NCBI GenBank assembly: GCA_902559565.1
Contig: CACEIH010000002.1
Coordinates: 1 to 64,000, forward strand
DNA length: 64,000 nt
From: an uncultured Pelagibacteraceae bacterium
GTDB lineage: Bacteria; Pseudomonadota; Alphaproteobacteria; Pelagibacterales; Pelagibacteraceae
Reading direction: 5' to 3'
The notes under the pieces: model-generated
Seen by the model: the letters and a program-made list of their open reading frames with translations, nothing else
Told to the model about the DNA's origin: nothing
Database searches by the model: none
In this document: positions 36,155 through 45,152 of the stretch, one piece after another
Numbering within the stretch: the stretch's first letter is position 1
How the letters are laid out: the number at the start of each line of letters is the position of its first letter
Position numbers and translations under genes: made by a program

Positions 36155-37073
36155 CACCTATTTGTTGAATTATTTTAGATGCCATTTCTGTTCCTTTTTT
36201 TAGAGACTCTTCATAAGTAAAATCATTTAAATAACCATGAAGATAACCAGCGGCAAACAGATCTCCAGCACCTGTAAGATCTACTAATTTAAGATTTTTT
36301 TCTATTCCTACTTCATTTACATTATCACCAATAATAGAAACAGCACCTTTAGCGCCTCTAGTAATTATCAAACATTTCTTTATATTTTTACCAAACTCAA
36401 TAACTTCGTTAAAATTTTTTGCATCAATTAATGAACTTATTTCATCTTCATTTGCAAATGTAATATCTAACTTATTTTTTACCAATTCTAAAAAATGTTT
36501 TTTATGTCTATCTACACAAAATTTATCTGATAACGACATTGCAACTTTATTTGCACCATTTATAGCTTTATCAAAAGCTTTTTTAGGATCTCCTTCATCC
36601 CATAAATATCCTTCTAAAAAAATTACTTCACTTTTTTTCACTGCATTAATATCTATGTCGCTCTCATTTATTTTTCCAGCTGTTCCTAAAAAAGTACACA
36701 TTGTTCTTTCAGAGTCTGGGGTAATTAATATTAAACAAGTTCCTGTGGGAAGAATTTCTTTTTTTTTACTGTAAATAAAATCTACATTCTCTTTTTTGAG
36801 TCCATTTTCATATTCAATACCAAAATTATCATTTGAAATCTTACCTATAAAACCAACATCATTTCCTAGTTGTGACAAACCAACAATCGAATTTGCAACA
36901 GAACCTCCTGAAATAGTCTTTTCAATTTTTAAATTAGATAATAATTTTTTAAATTCATTCTCATCAAAAATTAACTTCATATTACTTTTTGTTAGATTAT
37001 TTTGAGAAATAAAATTATCCTCCACCTTACAAATCACATCTACAATTGCATTACCTATTCCTAAAATTTTCAT
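36144..37073 (-). CDS. PfkB-family carbohydrate kinase (adenosine-kinase-like)
   Basis: 309-aa ribokinase-fold kinase. Motif 1 is TISGGSVANSIVGLSQLGNDVGFIG near residue 55, and motif 2 with the catalytic Asp is VDLTGAGDLFAAGYLHG near residue 270. The N-terminus ILGIGNAIVDVICKVED fits the adenosine kinase/sugar kinase branch common in alphaproteobacteria. The substrate could be adenosine or another nucleoside or sugar. One base separates it from nth. Confidence 0.9.
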   Translation of the reverse strand: MKILGIGNAIVDVICKVEDNFISQNNLTKSNMKLIFDENEFKKLLSNLKIEKTISGGSVANSIVGLSQLGNDVGFIGKISNDNFGIEYENGLKKENVDFIYSKKKEILPTGTCLILITPDSERTMCTFLGTAGKINESDIDINAVKKSEVIFLEGYLWDEGDPKKAFDKAINGANKVAMSLSDKFCVDRHKKHFLELVKNKLDITFANEDEISSLIDAKNFNEVIEFGKNIKKCLIITRGAKGAVSIIGDNVNEVGIEKNLKLVDLTGAGDLFAAGYLHGYLNDFTYEESLKKGTEMASKIIQQIGARL

Positions 37074-37074
37074 A

Positions 37075-37728
37075 TTAAGCTTTTATAGTTTTAAGAGGTT
37101 TTTTTCTATTAGGATAGCAAGTAGTACATATTTTACAAGATAATCCATAGCAATCTCTGGCTTTGCAGAACTCTCTTCCATAATAAATTATTTGAAGATG
37201 GAGTTTGTTCCAATTTTTTTTTGGAAATAATCTTTTTAAATCCTTCTCGGTTTGTACAACATTTTTTCCATTAGTAAGTCCCCATCTTTGAGCTAGTCTA
37301 TGAATATGGGTATCTATTGGGAATGCAGGGTAACCAAAACCTTGTGACATAACCACACTAGCTGTTTTGTGTCCAACACCTGGAAGTTTTTCTAATTCTT
37401 CAAAAGATCTAGGGACTTTGCTTTTATATTTTTCAATTAATATTTTTGATAAGTTATAAATACTCTTGGCTTTAACTCTAAAAATTCCAATTTTTTTAAT
37501 TAATCTTTCAATTTTTTTTCGCCCCAGTTTTTTAAAATGATAAGGTTTATAATACTTAGGATAAATATTTTTAGTAACATTATTAACATTAACATCAGTA
37601 CATTGTGCAGAAAGAAGTACAGAGATTAATAGAGTAAAAACATTTCTGCTTTTTAAAGGAACTTTAATTTTTGGATAGGTTTTATTTAAAATTTTTAAAA
37701 CTATTTTTGCTCTTTGAACTTCATTCAT
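37075..37728 (-). CDS. nth: Endonuclease III
   Basis: DNA glycosylase and AP lyase removing oxidised pyrimidines. The helix-hairpin-helix LEKLPGVGHKTASVVMSQGF carries the catalytic Lys near residue 120, and the catalytic Asp is in AFPIDTHIHRLAQRWG. 217 aa. The C-terminal iron-sulfur loop CKARDCYGLSCKICTTC departs from the canonical C-x6-C-x2-C-x5-C: the first, third and fourth positions align, but the second Cys is two residues early and an extra Cys is present. It overlaps dapB by one base. Confidence 0.94.
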   Translation of the reverse strand: MNEVQRAKIVLKILNKTYPKIKVPLKSRNVFTLLISVLLSAQCTDVNVNNVTKNIYPKYYKPYHFKKLGRKKIERLIKKIGIFRVKAKSIYNLSKILIEKYKSKVPRSFEELEKLPGVGHKTASVVMSQGFGYPAFPIDTHIHRLAQRWGLTNGKNVVQTEKDLKRLFPKKNWNKLHLQIIYYGREFCKARDCYGLSCKICTTCYPNRKKPLKTIKA

Positions 37729-38504
37729 TATTTGAAATTCATAAGATCTCTCATCGTGTAAAGACCAGGTCTTTTAGCCATTAGCCATTTTGCAGCTGAT
37801 AATGCTCCCTCTGAATATAATGCTCTATCAAATGCTTCATGGTTTAAAGTAATTATTTCTTTACCACTTGAGAATTTAACTTCATGTTCACCTATAATTT
37901 CACCTTTTCTAATAGAATTAAAATTAATTTTTTTTCCATAAGGAAATGTTTTCTTATTTAAATATTTTTTACCAATTAAATCATAAAAATTTTTATTTTT
38001 TCCTTCAGCTATCCCCTTACCAAGCATTAATGCAGTTCCTGAAGGATAATCTTTTTTATGTTTATGATGGATTTCAAAAATTTTACTCAAAAAATTTTTT
38101 CCTAAAGAACTAGAAGCAATTTCTGTTAAATACATTAAAAGATTTATGCCTAAGCTCATATTGCCAGCTTTTAAAATCGGTATTTTTTTTGAAAATTTTT
38201 TAATTAAAATTTCTTCACTTTTTGTAAAACCTGTTGTTCCTATAACAACTCTTTTTTTTAGTTTAGTTGCGATTTTAAGTACTTGAAAAGTACATTTTGG
38301 AACTGAAAAATCTATAATAACATGTGAATTTTTAAATGTATTTTCATTATTTTGTTCAATTTTAACTCCAAAAATTTTTTTATTTATTTTTTTACTTTCT
38401 GTGAGTGCATCAAGTTTGAAATTTTTATTAATTTTCACGGATTTAATTATTTGCTGGCCCATTCGCCCCAAACATCCTGTAACTGCTAAATTTATTTTTT
38501 TCAT
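37728..38504 (-). CDS. dapB: 4-hydroxy-tetrahydrodipicolinate reductase
   Basis: NAD(P)H-dependent step of lysine and diaminopimelate synthesis. Starting at ATG 38504 gives 258 aa opening MKKINLAVTGCLGRMGQQII, a correct Rossmann GxxGxxG start; the upstream in-frame extension to 38555 lies inside another gene and is rejected. Further motifs are VIDFSVPKCTFQVL, IGTTGF, and the substrate loop IFEIHHKHKKDYPSGTALML. Its ATG overlaps the stop of the small membrane protein gene (TAATG). Confidence 0.95.
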   Translation of the reverse strand: MKKINLAVTGCLGRMGQQIIKSVKINKNFKLDALTESKKINKKIFGVKIEQNNENTFKNSHVIIDFSVPKCTFQVLKIATKLKKRVVIGTTGFTKSEEILIKKFSKKIPILKAGNMSLGINLLMYLTEIASSSLGKNFLSKIFEIHHKHKKDYPSGTALMLGKGIAEGKNKNFYDLIGKKYLNKKTFPYGKKINFNSIRKGEIIGEHEVKFSSGKEIITLNHEAFDRALYSEGALSAAKWLMAKRPGLYTMRDLMNFK

Positions 38505-38671
38505 TAAAAGATAATCATTGAAACTATCACAACAGAGATGACAATTACAGACCAAATGAATAAATTTTTAAAAAATTGTTTTGATTTTGAATTAGATCTT
38601 AGAAAAGATGGGAGAACTAGAATTAAAACAGCCATTAAAAAAATTGCTGGTATAATTTGTTCCAAATTCAT
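38504..38671 (-). CDS. Small two-helix membrane protein, function unknown
   Basis: A 55-codon ORF from ATG at 38671 to TAA at 38504-38506 filling the gap between dnaJ and dapB. The product starts MNLEQIIPAIFLMAVLILVL, has a short polar middle (SNSKSKQFFKN) and a second hydrophobic helix ending SVVIVSMIIF, so two transmembrane segments with a short loop are predicted. It starts three bases beyond the dnaJ stop and overlaps the dapB ATG by one base, the same tight coupling as verified genes around it. I do not recognise a family. Confidence 0.7.
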   Translation of the reverse strand: MNLEQIIPAIFLMAVLILVLPSFLRSNSKSKQFFKNLFIWSVIVISVVIVSMIIF

Positions 38672-38673
38672 TT

Positions 38674-39813
38674 TTAGCTATTCCAAAAACTTTTTGCTTT
38701 CTGAAAAAATTTCTTGATACTAGGGTTAGATTTTTCATTCTCAATTTTTCTAAATCTTTCTAATAAATCTTTTTGTTCTTTATTTAGGTACACTGGAACT
38801 TCAGTTTTAATTTGCACATATAGGTCTCCAAAATCTCCTCTTCTCATAAATGGCATACCTTTTCCTTTTAGTCTAAATTGTTTACCATCTTGTGTTCCAT
38901 CAGGTATTTTAATTTTTGCTTTTTTTCCGTCAATTGTAGGTATTTCGATCGTAGTTCCGAGTGCAGCATCTGCTATGGATATTGGAAATTCAAAAAATAA
39001 ATTTACATCAGATCTTTTGAAAAGTTCATGAGATTTTACATTTATAAATAAATACAAATCTCCAGAGGCACCACCTCTAGTTCCAGCCTCTCCTTTTCCA
39101 GCAAGCCTAATTCTAGTTCCATCATCCACGCCTTTAGGAATTGTTACAGATATTTTTTTTGAAGTTTGTGTATTTCCTTGTCCATTACAGTTTGAGCACG
39201 GATTAGTTATTTCTTCTCCACTTCCAGAGCACTGTGGACACGTTTGTTGAACTGTAAAAAAACCTTGGTTGGAACGTACTCTTCCATTCCCACCACAATA
39301 TGTACATCTATCAGGACTAGAACCTGGTTTAGATCCATTTCCTTTACAAGTGTTACACTTTTCAGAAGTAGAAAATTGTATATTTTGTTTTTTTCCTAAA
39401 TATGCTTCTTCTAATGTTATAGACAGATCGTATCTTAAATCTGATCCTCTGTTATTAGAATTTCGCCCTCTAGAACTTCGTCTTCCTCCACCTCCGAAGT
39501 CACCAAAAAAATCTTCAAATATGTCAGAAAAGTCAGCACCACTAAATCCACCAAATCCTCCAAAGCCGCCTTGTCCACCACCTCCATTTTCAAATGCGGC
39601 ATGACCAAAATTATCATAATTTTCTTTCTTTGATTTATCGGAAAGTATACCGTACGCCTCGCTTGCTTCTTTAAATTTATCTTCTGCGTTTTTATCACCA
39701 GGATTTTTATCAGGATGGTATTTTACTGCTAATTTTCTATAAGCAGATTTTAGTTCTTCAGGAGATGCGCTCTTTGGTACACCCAGGACATCATAATAAT
39801 CTCTTTTAGCCAT
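38674..39813 (-). CDS. dnaJ: Chaperone DnaJ (Hsp40)
   Basis: Co-chaperone that delivers clients to DnaK and stimulates its ATPase. The J domain (residues ~4-66) has the HPD tripeptide in [11 protein letters not shown] Gly/Phe-rich linker follows (~75-110), then four zinc-finger repeats [27 protein letters not shown] and CSNCNGQGN (~155-215), and two C-terminal substrate domains. 379 aa, full type I DnaJ. It is 28 bases downstream of dnaK on the same strand. Confidence 0.97.
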   Translation of the reverse strand: MAKRDYYDVLGVPKSASPEELKSAYRKLAVKYHPDKNPGDKNAEDKFKEASEAYGILSDKSKKENYDNFGHAAFENGGGGQGGFGGFGGFSGADFSDIFEDFFGDFGGGGRRSSRGRNSNNRGSDLRYDLSITLEEAYLGKKQNIQFSTSEKCNTCKGNGSKPGSSPDRCTYCGGNGRVRSNQGFFTVQQTCPQCSGSGEEITNPCSNCNGQGNTQTSKKISVTIPKGVDDGTRIRLAGKGEAGTRGGASGDLYLFINVKSHELFKRSDVNLFFEFPISIADAALGTTIEIPTIDGKKAKIKIPDGTQDGKQFRLKGKGMPFMRRGDFGDLYVQIKTEVPVYLNKEQKDLLERFRKIENEKSNPSIKKFFQKAKSFWNS

Positions 39814-39841
39814 TTATATTACCTGGACTGATAGATGTTTA

Positions 39842-41767
39842 TTAAGCGCTTTTTTCTTTATTATCGTCTTTTACTTCTTCAAAATCCGCATCAACAACAT
39901 TATCGTCTTTTTTTCCTTTTTCATCTTTACCATCATCTTTTCCTGAATCTGGTTTTGTATTCTGTTGTGATTTATATATTGCTTCACCAAGTTTCATTGA
40001 AGCTTGTACAAGTGCTTCTGTTTTTTTCTTTATATCTTCAATATTATCACCTTTAAGGGACTCTTTAAGTGCATTAGAACCATCTTCTATTGCTTTTTTT
40101 TCAGCATCTGAAATCTTAGAGCCATGCTCTTTAAGGTTTTTTTCAGTAGAATGTATTAATGTATCAGCTTGATTTCTTACATCTACAGACTCTCTTTTCT
40201 TTTTGTCTGCTTCTTTGTTAGCTTCAGCATCTTTAACCATTTTTTCAATCTCTTCATCACTTAATCCACCAGATGCTTGAATTTGAATTTTTTGTTCTTT
40301 ACCAGTCCCTTTGTCTTTCGCAGAAACGTTTACAATACCGTTAGCATCTATATCGAAAGTTACTTCTATTTGAGGAACTCCTCTTGGTGCTGGAGCTATA
40401 CCTACTAATTCAAAGTTTCCTAATAATTTATTATCAGTCGCCATTTCTCTCTCACCTTGAAGAACTCTAATCGAAACAGCTGGTTGATTATCTTCAGCAG
40501 TAGAAAACACCTGACTTTTCTTTGTTGGGATTGTTGTATTTTTTTCTATAAGTTTTGTTGATACTCCACCAAGAGTTTCAATTCCTAAAGATAAAGGAGT
40601 TACATCTAACAATAGAACATCTTTAACGTCGCCTTGAAGCACACCAGCTTGAATGGCTGCACCCATTGCAACTACTTCATCGGGGTTAACACTTTTATTA
40701 GGTTCTTTTCCAAAAAAGTTTTTTACTTCATTGATGACTTTTGGCATTCTTGTCATACCCCCAACCATTACTACTTCATCAATGTCACTTGCAGAAATAC
40801 CAGCATCCTTTAAGGCAGTTTTGCATGGTGGTATTGTTCTAGCAATTAAATCTTCAACTAAAGCTTCAAGTTTTGCTCTAGTCATTTTTAAATTAATATG
40901 TTTTGGACCTGTTTTATCGGCAGTTATAAAAGGTAAATTTATATCGGTTTGTTCTGCAGCTGATAGTTCAATTTTAGCTTTTTCAGCGGCTTCTTTTAGT
41001 CTTTGTAAAGCAAGTTTATCTGATTTTAAATCAATTCCACTATCTTTTTTAAATTCTGAAATTAAATATTCTACAACAGCATTATCAAAATCTTCACCCC
41101 CTAAAAATGTATCACCATTTGTAGATTTAACTTCGAATACTCCATCACCTAATTCAAGAATAGAAACATCGAAAGTTCCTCCTCCTAAATCATATACTGC
41201 AATTTTTTTATTTTGTTTTTTATCTAAACCATATGCTAGAGACGCTGCAGTAGGTTCATTGATAATTCTTAGGACTTCTAAGCCTGCAATTTTACCAGCA
41301 TCTTTTGTTGCTTGTCTTTGTGCATCATTAAAATATGCTGGAACAGTGATTACAGCTTTAGTTACAGCTTGACCTAAATATTTTTCTGCTGTTTCTTTCA
41401 TTTTTTGTAATATGAAAGCAGATATTTGCGATGGTGAATATTTTTCACCTTTAGACTCAATCCAAGCATCTCCTTTTTCAGAATTCACAATTTTAAATGG
41501 TGCTGCTTCAATATCTTTTTTAACTGTTGGATCTTCAAAGTTTCTTCCTATTAATCTTTTAACTGCAAAGATTGTGTTTTCAGGATTTGTCACAGCTTGT
41601 CTTTTTGCAGGTTGACCAATTAGTTTTTCTTTTTCTTCAGTAAAAGCTACCACAGATGGAGTAGTTCTCGCACCTTCAGCATTTTCTAACACTTTAGCTT
41701 GGCTACCTTCCATTATGGCAACACAAGAGTTAGTTGTTCCTAAATCTATTCCAATAATTTTACTCAT
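39842..41767 (-). CDS. dnaK: Chaperone DnaK (Hsp70)
   Basis: ATP-driven holding and folding chaperone. The nucleotide-binding domain opens with [20 protein letters not shown] and contains [19 protein letters not shown] and [10 protein letters not shown]. The linker reads [11 protein letters not shown] near residue 385, then the beta substrate domain and alpha lid. It ends in an acidic Lys/Asp-rich tail. 641 aa, complete. Its candidate heat-shock promoter lies 22-48 bases upstream, separate from the one in front of grpE. Confidence 0.98.
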   Translation of the reverse strand: MSKIIGIDLGTTNSCVAIMEGSQAKVLENAEGARTTPSVVAFTEEKEKLIGQPAKRQAVTNPENTIFAVKRLIGRNFEDPTVKKDIEAAPFKIVNSEKGDAWIESKGEKYSPSQISAFILQKMKETAEKYLGQAVTKAVITVPAYFNDAQRQATKDAGKIAGLEVLRIINEPTAASLAYGLDKKQNKKIAVYDLGGGTFDVSILELGDGVFEVKSTNGDTFLGGEDFDNAVVEYLISEFKKDSGIDLKSDKLALQRLKEAAEKAKIELSAAEQTDINLPFITADKTGPKHINLKMTRAKLEALVEDLIARTIPPCKTALKDAGISASDIDEVVMVGGMTRMPKVINEVKNFFGKEPNKSVNPDEVVAMGAAIQAGVLQGDVKDVLLLDVTPLSLGIETLGGVSTKLIEKNTTIPTKKSQVFSTAEDNQPAVSIRVLQGEREMATDNKLLGNFELVGIAPAPRGVPQIEVTFDIDANGIVNVSAKDKGTGKEQKIQIQASGGLSDEEIEKMVKDAEANKEADKKKRESVDVRNQADTLIHSTEKNLKEHGSKISDAEKKAIEDGSNALKESLKGDNIEDIKKKTEALVQASMKLGEAIYKSQQNTKPDSGKDDGKDEKGKKDDNVVDADFEEVKDDNKEKSA

Positions 41768-41787
41768 GTTTGTTTCTCGCTTCTTTC

Positions 41788-41815
41788 ATATAGGGGTTAA
41801 ATTTAATTCTACAAG
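41788..41815 (-). promoter_or_regulatory. Candidate sigma-32 promoter of dnaK
   Basis: On the minus strand, CTTGTA (41815-41810) is followed after 13 bases by CCCCTATAT (41796-41788). The -35 matches CTTGAA at five of six; the -10 keeps the CCCC block but the rest fits CCCCATNTA only with a one-base shift. It lies inside the 60-base grpE-dnaK gap, leaving a leader of roughly 14 bases before the dnaK ATG. Confidence 0.55.
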
Positions 41816-41827
41816 TTGATTTAATCA

Positions 41828-42478
41828 TTATTTGCTCTCTAAATTCTCTTTGTTTTCAACAGTTTTATTAGCTTCCTTTTCTGTTTTTTTAGATACACCA
41901 ACTAAAGAAGGTCTTAGGAGTCTATCCTTAATGGTAAAGCCTTTTTGAATTTCTTGTATTATTGTTCCAGGTTCTTTTTGGTCATCCTCTATTTCCATCA
42001 TTGCCTGATGGAAGTTTGGATCTAATTTTTTATTAAGACATTCAATAGGTTTAATATTACTTTTTAAAAAAATTGAAATTAAATCTTTATTTATGATTTC
42101 AAGATGATCTAATATTTTTTTTAAAGCCTCTGTATCTTTCAATGATTGATCACTTTTGAGAGTTTGTTTTGATCTCTCAAGATTGTCAATAAGGTTCAAG
42201 GCTTCTTTTGCAAAACTAAAACCACCATAATCAAATGCTTCCTCTTTTTCTTTTTCAAACCTTCTTCTTTGGTTTTCCATTTCAGCGAAAGTTCTTGTGA
42301 TTTTATCTTCAAGTTCAATAATTTTTTCTTCTGGAGTTATTTCTTTAATTTCTTCTTTTGGTTCTTGGCTTGTTTCTTTTTTGTTTTCAGTATCTGAATT
42401 TTCAGGTTTCTCAGTTTCTTCTACTACATCTTGTTTTTGATCTACAGAAGCACTATTTGGGTTTTCTTCTTTTTCCAT
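41828..42478 (-). CDS. grpE: Nucleotide exchange factor GrpE
   Basis: Exchange factor for DnaK. 216 aa with an acidic, low-complexity N-terminus (~1-50), a long coiled coil (ELEDKITRTFAEMENQRRRFEKE around 55-78) and the C-terminal beta domain with the LDPNFHQAMMEIED motif near 155 and GFTIKDRLLRPSLVGV. It lies 60 bases upstream of dnaK; the two genes may be both co-transcribed and separately initiated. Divergent from rdgB with only 36 bases between the start codons. Confidence 0.94.
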   Translation of the reverse strand: MEKEENPNSASVDQKQDVVEETEKPENSDTENKKETSQEPKEEIKEITPEEKIIELEDKITRTFAEMENQRRRFEKEKEEAFDYGGFSFAKEALNLIDNLERSKQTLKSDQSLKDTEALKKILDHLEIINKDLISIFLKSNIKPIECLNKKLDPNFHQAMMEIEDDQKEPGTIIQEIQKGFTIKDRLLRPSLVGVSKKTEKEANKTVENKENLESK

Positions 42479-42485
42479 AGGTTCT

Positions 42486-42514
42486 TATATGGTAAGGATT
42501 TTAATAATTTCTAG
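42486..42514 (-). promoter_or_regulatory. Candidate sigma-32 promoter of grpE
   Basis: On the minus strand, CTAGAA (42514-42509) is followed after exactly 14 bases by TACCATATA (42494-42486). The -35 matches at five of six positions; the -10 matches CCCCATNTA except at its first two bases, as in the hslV promoter. The predicted transcript starts one or two bases before the grpE ATG (42478). The -35 box abuts the rdgB start codon. Confidence 0.5.
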
Positions 42515-43117
42515 ATGTCAAAACAAAAAATTATTAAATTGCTTATCGGAACCAATAACAAGGGTAAACTTCGTGAAATCAAGAATTTATTGCCAAAAAA
42601 CATCAAAATTTACTCTACATCTAAATTCAATCTTAAAAGTCCAACAGAAAACGGCAAAACATTTAAAGAGAATTCTTTAATAAAATCTAAATATTTTTCT
42701 AAAAAAACGGGGATGATATGTTTGGCTGACGACTCGGGTTTAGAAATAGATCTTTTAAATAAAGAGCCTGGAATTTATTCTGCAAGATGGGGAGGAAAAC
42801 ATGGAGATTTTAATAAAGCTATAAAAAGAGTTTATAGAGATTTAAATAAGAGAGATAAAAATTGGAAAAATAAAAAAATTAAAGCTAGATTTATATGTGC
42901 TTTGTCTATGTCAGATTTAAATAAAAAAATTGCTTGTGTTTTAGGAAAGGTAGAAGGTCAAATATCAAACGAACCGAAAGGAAAAAATGGATTTGGCTAT
43001 GATCCAATTTTTATACCTTTAAATAAAAAGAAAACTTTTGGACAAATGAAACCATCACAAAAATATAAATTAGATCATAGGTATCAGGCTTTTAAGAAAA
43101 TTAAAAAATTTCTATAA
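42515..43117 (+). CDS. rdgB: Non-canonical purine NTP pyrophosphatase (RdgB/HAM1)
   Basis: Removes ITP, dITP and XTP from the nucleotide pool. 200 aa, with LLIGTNNKGKLREIKNLLPK at the start (the T/S-x-N-x-x-K motif), CLADDSGLEIDLLNKEPGIYSAR near residue 70, and the late GKNGFGYDPIFIPLNKKKTFGQM. The grpE-rdgB divergent pairing is seen in many alphaproteobacteria. Its end overlaps the convergent LpoA-like gene by 17 bases. Confidence 0.94.
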   Translation: MSKQKIIKLLIGTNNKGKLREIKNLLPKNIKIYSTSKFNLKSPTENGKTFKENSLIKSKYFSKKTGMICLADDSGLEIDLLNKEPGIYSARWGGKHGDFNKAIKRVYRDLNKRDKNWKNKKIKARFICALSMSDLNKKIACVLGKVEGQISNEPKGKNGFGYDPIFIPLNKKKTFGQMKPSQKYKLDHRYQAFKKIKKFL

Positions 43118-44255
43118 GTTTACCGTTGTTGACTTGATAAAAGTTTAATTTATGATTAATCTTATTATCTTTTATATTAAATATACCAATCTTTCCTTTG
43201 AATGAGTTTTTTTTCTTAAATATTTTATCAATATTTTTTAATTCATTATCTAATGATAAATAATATAAAAGTCCCACTAAATCATAACTCAATAATGATA
43301 AATAATTTGGATATTCTTTAAACTCATTAAAAAATATTTTTTCAAAATTTTTTAAGTTTGTTCTATTTATAGAAGGATAATATATTGGTTGGATTGTTTT
43401 CTCTTTTAAAAGACTTTCATCAAACCATTGATTGAATGTTATAATAAACTTATTTTTTGGCGATACATCTGTATACAAAAGAGATGTTATTACACTTTTT
43501 AAACTTTCATCAAAATCTGAAATTACAACTGAGTCAAAATTTACATTTCCAATAGTGTATCTTTTTTTAAGTTTTTCAAGTTGTTGTTCTTTATCTATTA
43601 GTTCCGAATTTTCTACTCTTTTAATTTCATCTAATAAATTTTGCTTTCTAATTTTATAATTTGTAATTTTTTCAATCTGGGCTGTTAATTTAGTTGGCTC
43701 TGTATCGTATAAATGATGTTTAAAAATTTTTATTTTTGAATCTTTTATCGCTTTTTTAATTTCTACTTCATAATTTAGTTCAGGGGTTAAGAATATTGTT
43801 TTTTTTATATCATTCATATCAATAAATTTTTTTATTGTATTCAGTTGTGAGGTGGCATTCACACCTGCACTGATAATATTTTTTGGAAGGTTCACATTTT
43901 TATTTGTTAAAGAAACAAAAATTATATCTTCAACTTCGTCAAGATATTCTAAACTTTTGTAAAATACTGGTCCAATAACTATTTTAATACCCATCTCTTT
44001 TAATTCATTTGCAGATTTAATAGTTTGATTAGGATTTGACTTTGTATCTTTTGGTATTATTTCTATATTTTTTGAATTTATATCTTTTAATGCAATTCTA
44101 GTTGATTTTATAATTTGTTGGCCAATTTCTTTATTGTCTCCACTTAAGGGAACTAATAAACCTATTTTAATTTTTTCTTCAAAAGGAAATACAGGTGAAT
44201 ATTGAAGTAAAAAACTAAAAAAGGTTAGAGTAAAAATTTTAATAAGTTTATACAT
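43101..44255 (-). CDS. LpoA-like penicillin-binding-protein activator / periplasmic-binding-fold protein
   Basis: 384 aa with an N-terminal hydrophobic export segment (LIKIFTLTFFSFLLQYSPVF). The mature part is a type I periplasmic-binding fold: KIGLLVPLSGDNKEIGQQII, MGIKIVIGPVFYKSLEY and VVISDFDESLKSVITSLLY. No lipobox Cys is obvious, unlike E. coli LpoA. It is divergent from rsmI (33-base gap), the same relative position as lpoA in enterobacteria, which favours a role in peptidoglycan synthase activation over solute uptake. An ABC-transporter ligand-binding protein remains possible, but no transporter genes are adjacent. Confidence 0.72.
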   Translation of the reverse strand: MYKLIKIFTLTFFSFLLQYSPVFPFEEKIKIGLLVPLSGDNKEIGQQIIKSTRIALKDINSKNIEIIPKDTKSNPNQTIKSANELKEMGIKIVIGPVFYKSLEYLDEVEDIIFVSLTNKNVNLPKNIISAGVNATSQLNTIKKFIDMNDIKKTIFLTPELNYEVEIKKAIKDSKIKIFKHHLYDTEPTKLTAQIEKITNYKIRKQNLLDEIKRVENSELIDKEQQLEKLKKRYTIGNVNFDSVVISDFDESLKSVITSLLYTDVSPKNKFIITFNQWFDESLLKEKTIQPIYYPSINRTNLKNFEKIFFNEFKEYPNYLSLLSYDLVGLLYYLSLDNELKNIDKIFKKKNSFKGKIGIFNIKDNKINHKLNFYQVNNGKLIEIF

Positions 44256-44288
44256 TTTAAATGATACTATATTATTTTATTTTAAATT

Positions 44289-45152
44289 ATGTTTAGAAAT
44301 TCTAAAAATAGTAATAAAGAAATAAAAAAAGGTCTATATTTAGTATCAACACCAATAGGTAATTTAGAAGATATCACATTAAGAGCTATAAATATTCTTA
44401 ATAAATCTGATTATATATTGTGTGAAGATACAAGGACCTCAAAAATTTTGTTACAAAAATATGATATAAAGGCCAAAGTAGTTTCAAATCACAAATTTAA
44501 TGAAAAAAAAAATTTACCTAAAGTTTTAGACTTATTAAAAAAAGGATCTATCATTTCTCTAATTTCTGACGCAGGTACACCAGGTGTGTCAGATCCTGGA
44601 TCAATTTTAGTAAATGAGTGTATTAAGCATAAAATAGATATTTTTCCATTACCAGGTCCGTCATCAGTTACATCTGCAATATCAATAAGCGGATTTTCAG
44701 AAAAATTCTTTTTTTATGGGTTTTTTCCAGAAAAAAAAAAATTACTAGATGAGGATTTAAAAAGATTATCTAGACTAGACACATCAATAATATTTTTTGT
44801 ATCCGCAAAAAAAGTTAATAAAATTTTCCCTTATTTGAAAAAAAATTTTTCTGGACGAAAAATTCTTATTTGTAGAGAAATGACTAAATATTTTGAAGAA
44901 TATATTCGCTCAGATATTGATGATATTGAAAAATTAAATTTTGAATTAAAAGGTGAACTTACTTTAGTTATCTCTGATTTAAAGTTGGATAAAAAAAGTT
45001 CCCAAGACTTAGATGAATCAGATAAAAGATTAATTAAAGAAATGATTAAAAAACTATCAATTAAAGAAATAATAAATTTTATTAGTCAAAATAAAGAAAT
45101 ATCAAAAAAAAAAATTTATAATTATTGTATAAAGTTAAAAAATGAAAAATAA
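44289..45152 (+). CDS. rsmI: 16S rRNA (cytidine-1402-2'-O)-methyltransferase RsmI
   Basis: SAM-dependent 2'-O-methylation of C1402 in the decoding centre. 287 aa tetrapyrrole-methylase fold: LYLVSTPIGNLEDITLRAI near residue 17, CEDTRTSKILL, ISDAGTPGVSDPG and FPLPGPSSVTSAISISGF, all invariant RsmI motifs. The C-terminal ~60 residues are a Lys-rich helical region. It overlaps the BON lipoprotein gene by 11 bases. Confidence 0.96.
   Translation: MFRNSKNSNKEIKKGLYLVSTPIGNLEDITLRAINILNKSDYILCEDTRTSKILLQKYDIKAKVVSNHKFNEKKNLPKVLDLLKKGSIISLISDAGTPGVSDPGSILVNECIKHKIDIFPLPGPSSVTSAISISGFSEKFFFYGFFPEKKKLLDEDLKRLSRLDTSIIFFVSAKKVNKIFPYLKKNFSGRKILICREMTKYFEEYIRSDIDDIEKLNFELKGELTLVISDLKLDKKSSQDLDESDKRLIKEMIKKLSIKEIINFISQNKEISKKKIYNYCIKLKNEK

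Noticed and set aside
38505-38555. N-terminal extension of DapB by 17 residues
   Set aside because: The extension reads through the small membrane-protein gene and precedes the canonical MKKINLAVTG start; ATG at 38504 is correct.
39269-39604. Pro-rich 111-codon frame antisense to dnaJ
   Set aside because: The proline runs are the reverse complement of the DnaJ Gly-rich linker codons, a composition artefact.
40653-41372. Long open frame (239 codons) antisense to dnaK
   Set aside because: It lies wholly within dnaK, whose protein is unmistakable; antisense frames stay open because of codon composition. No ribosome-binding site or family motif is seen.
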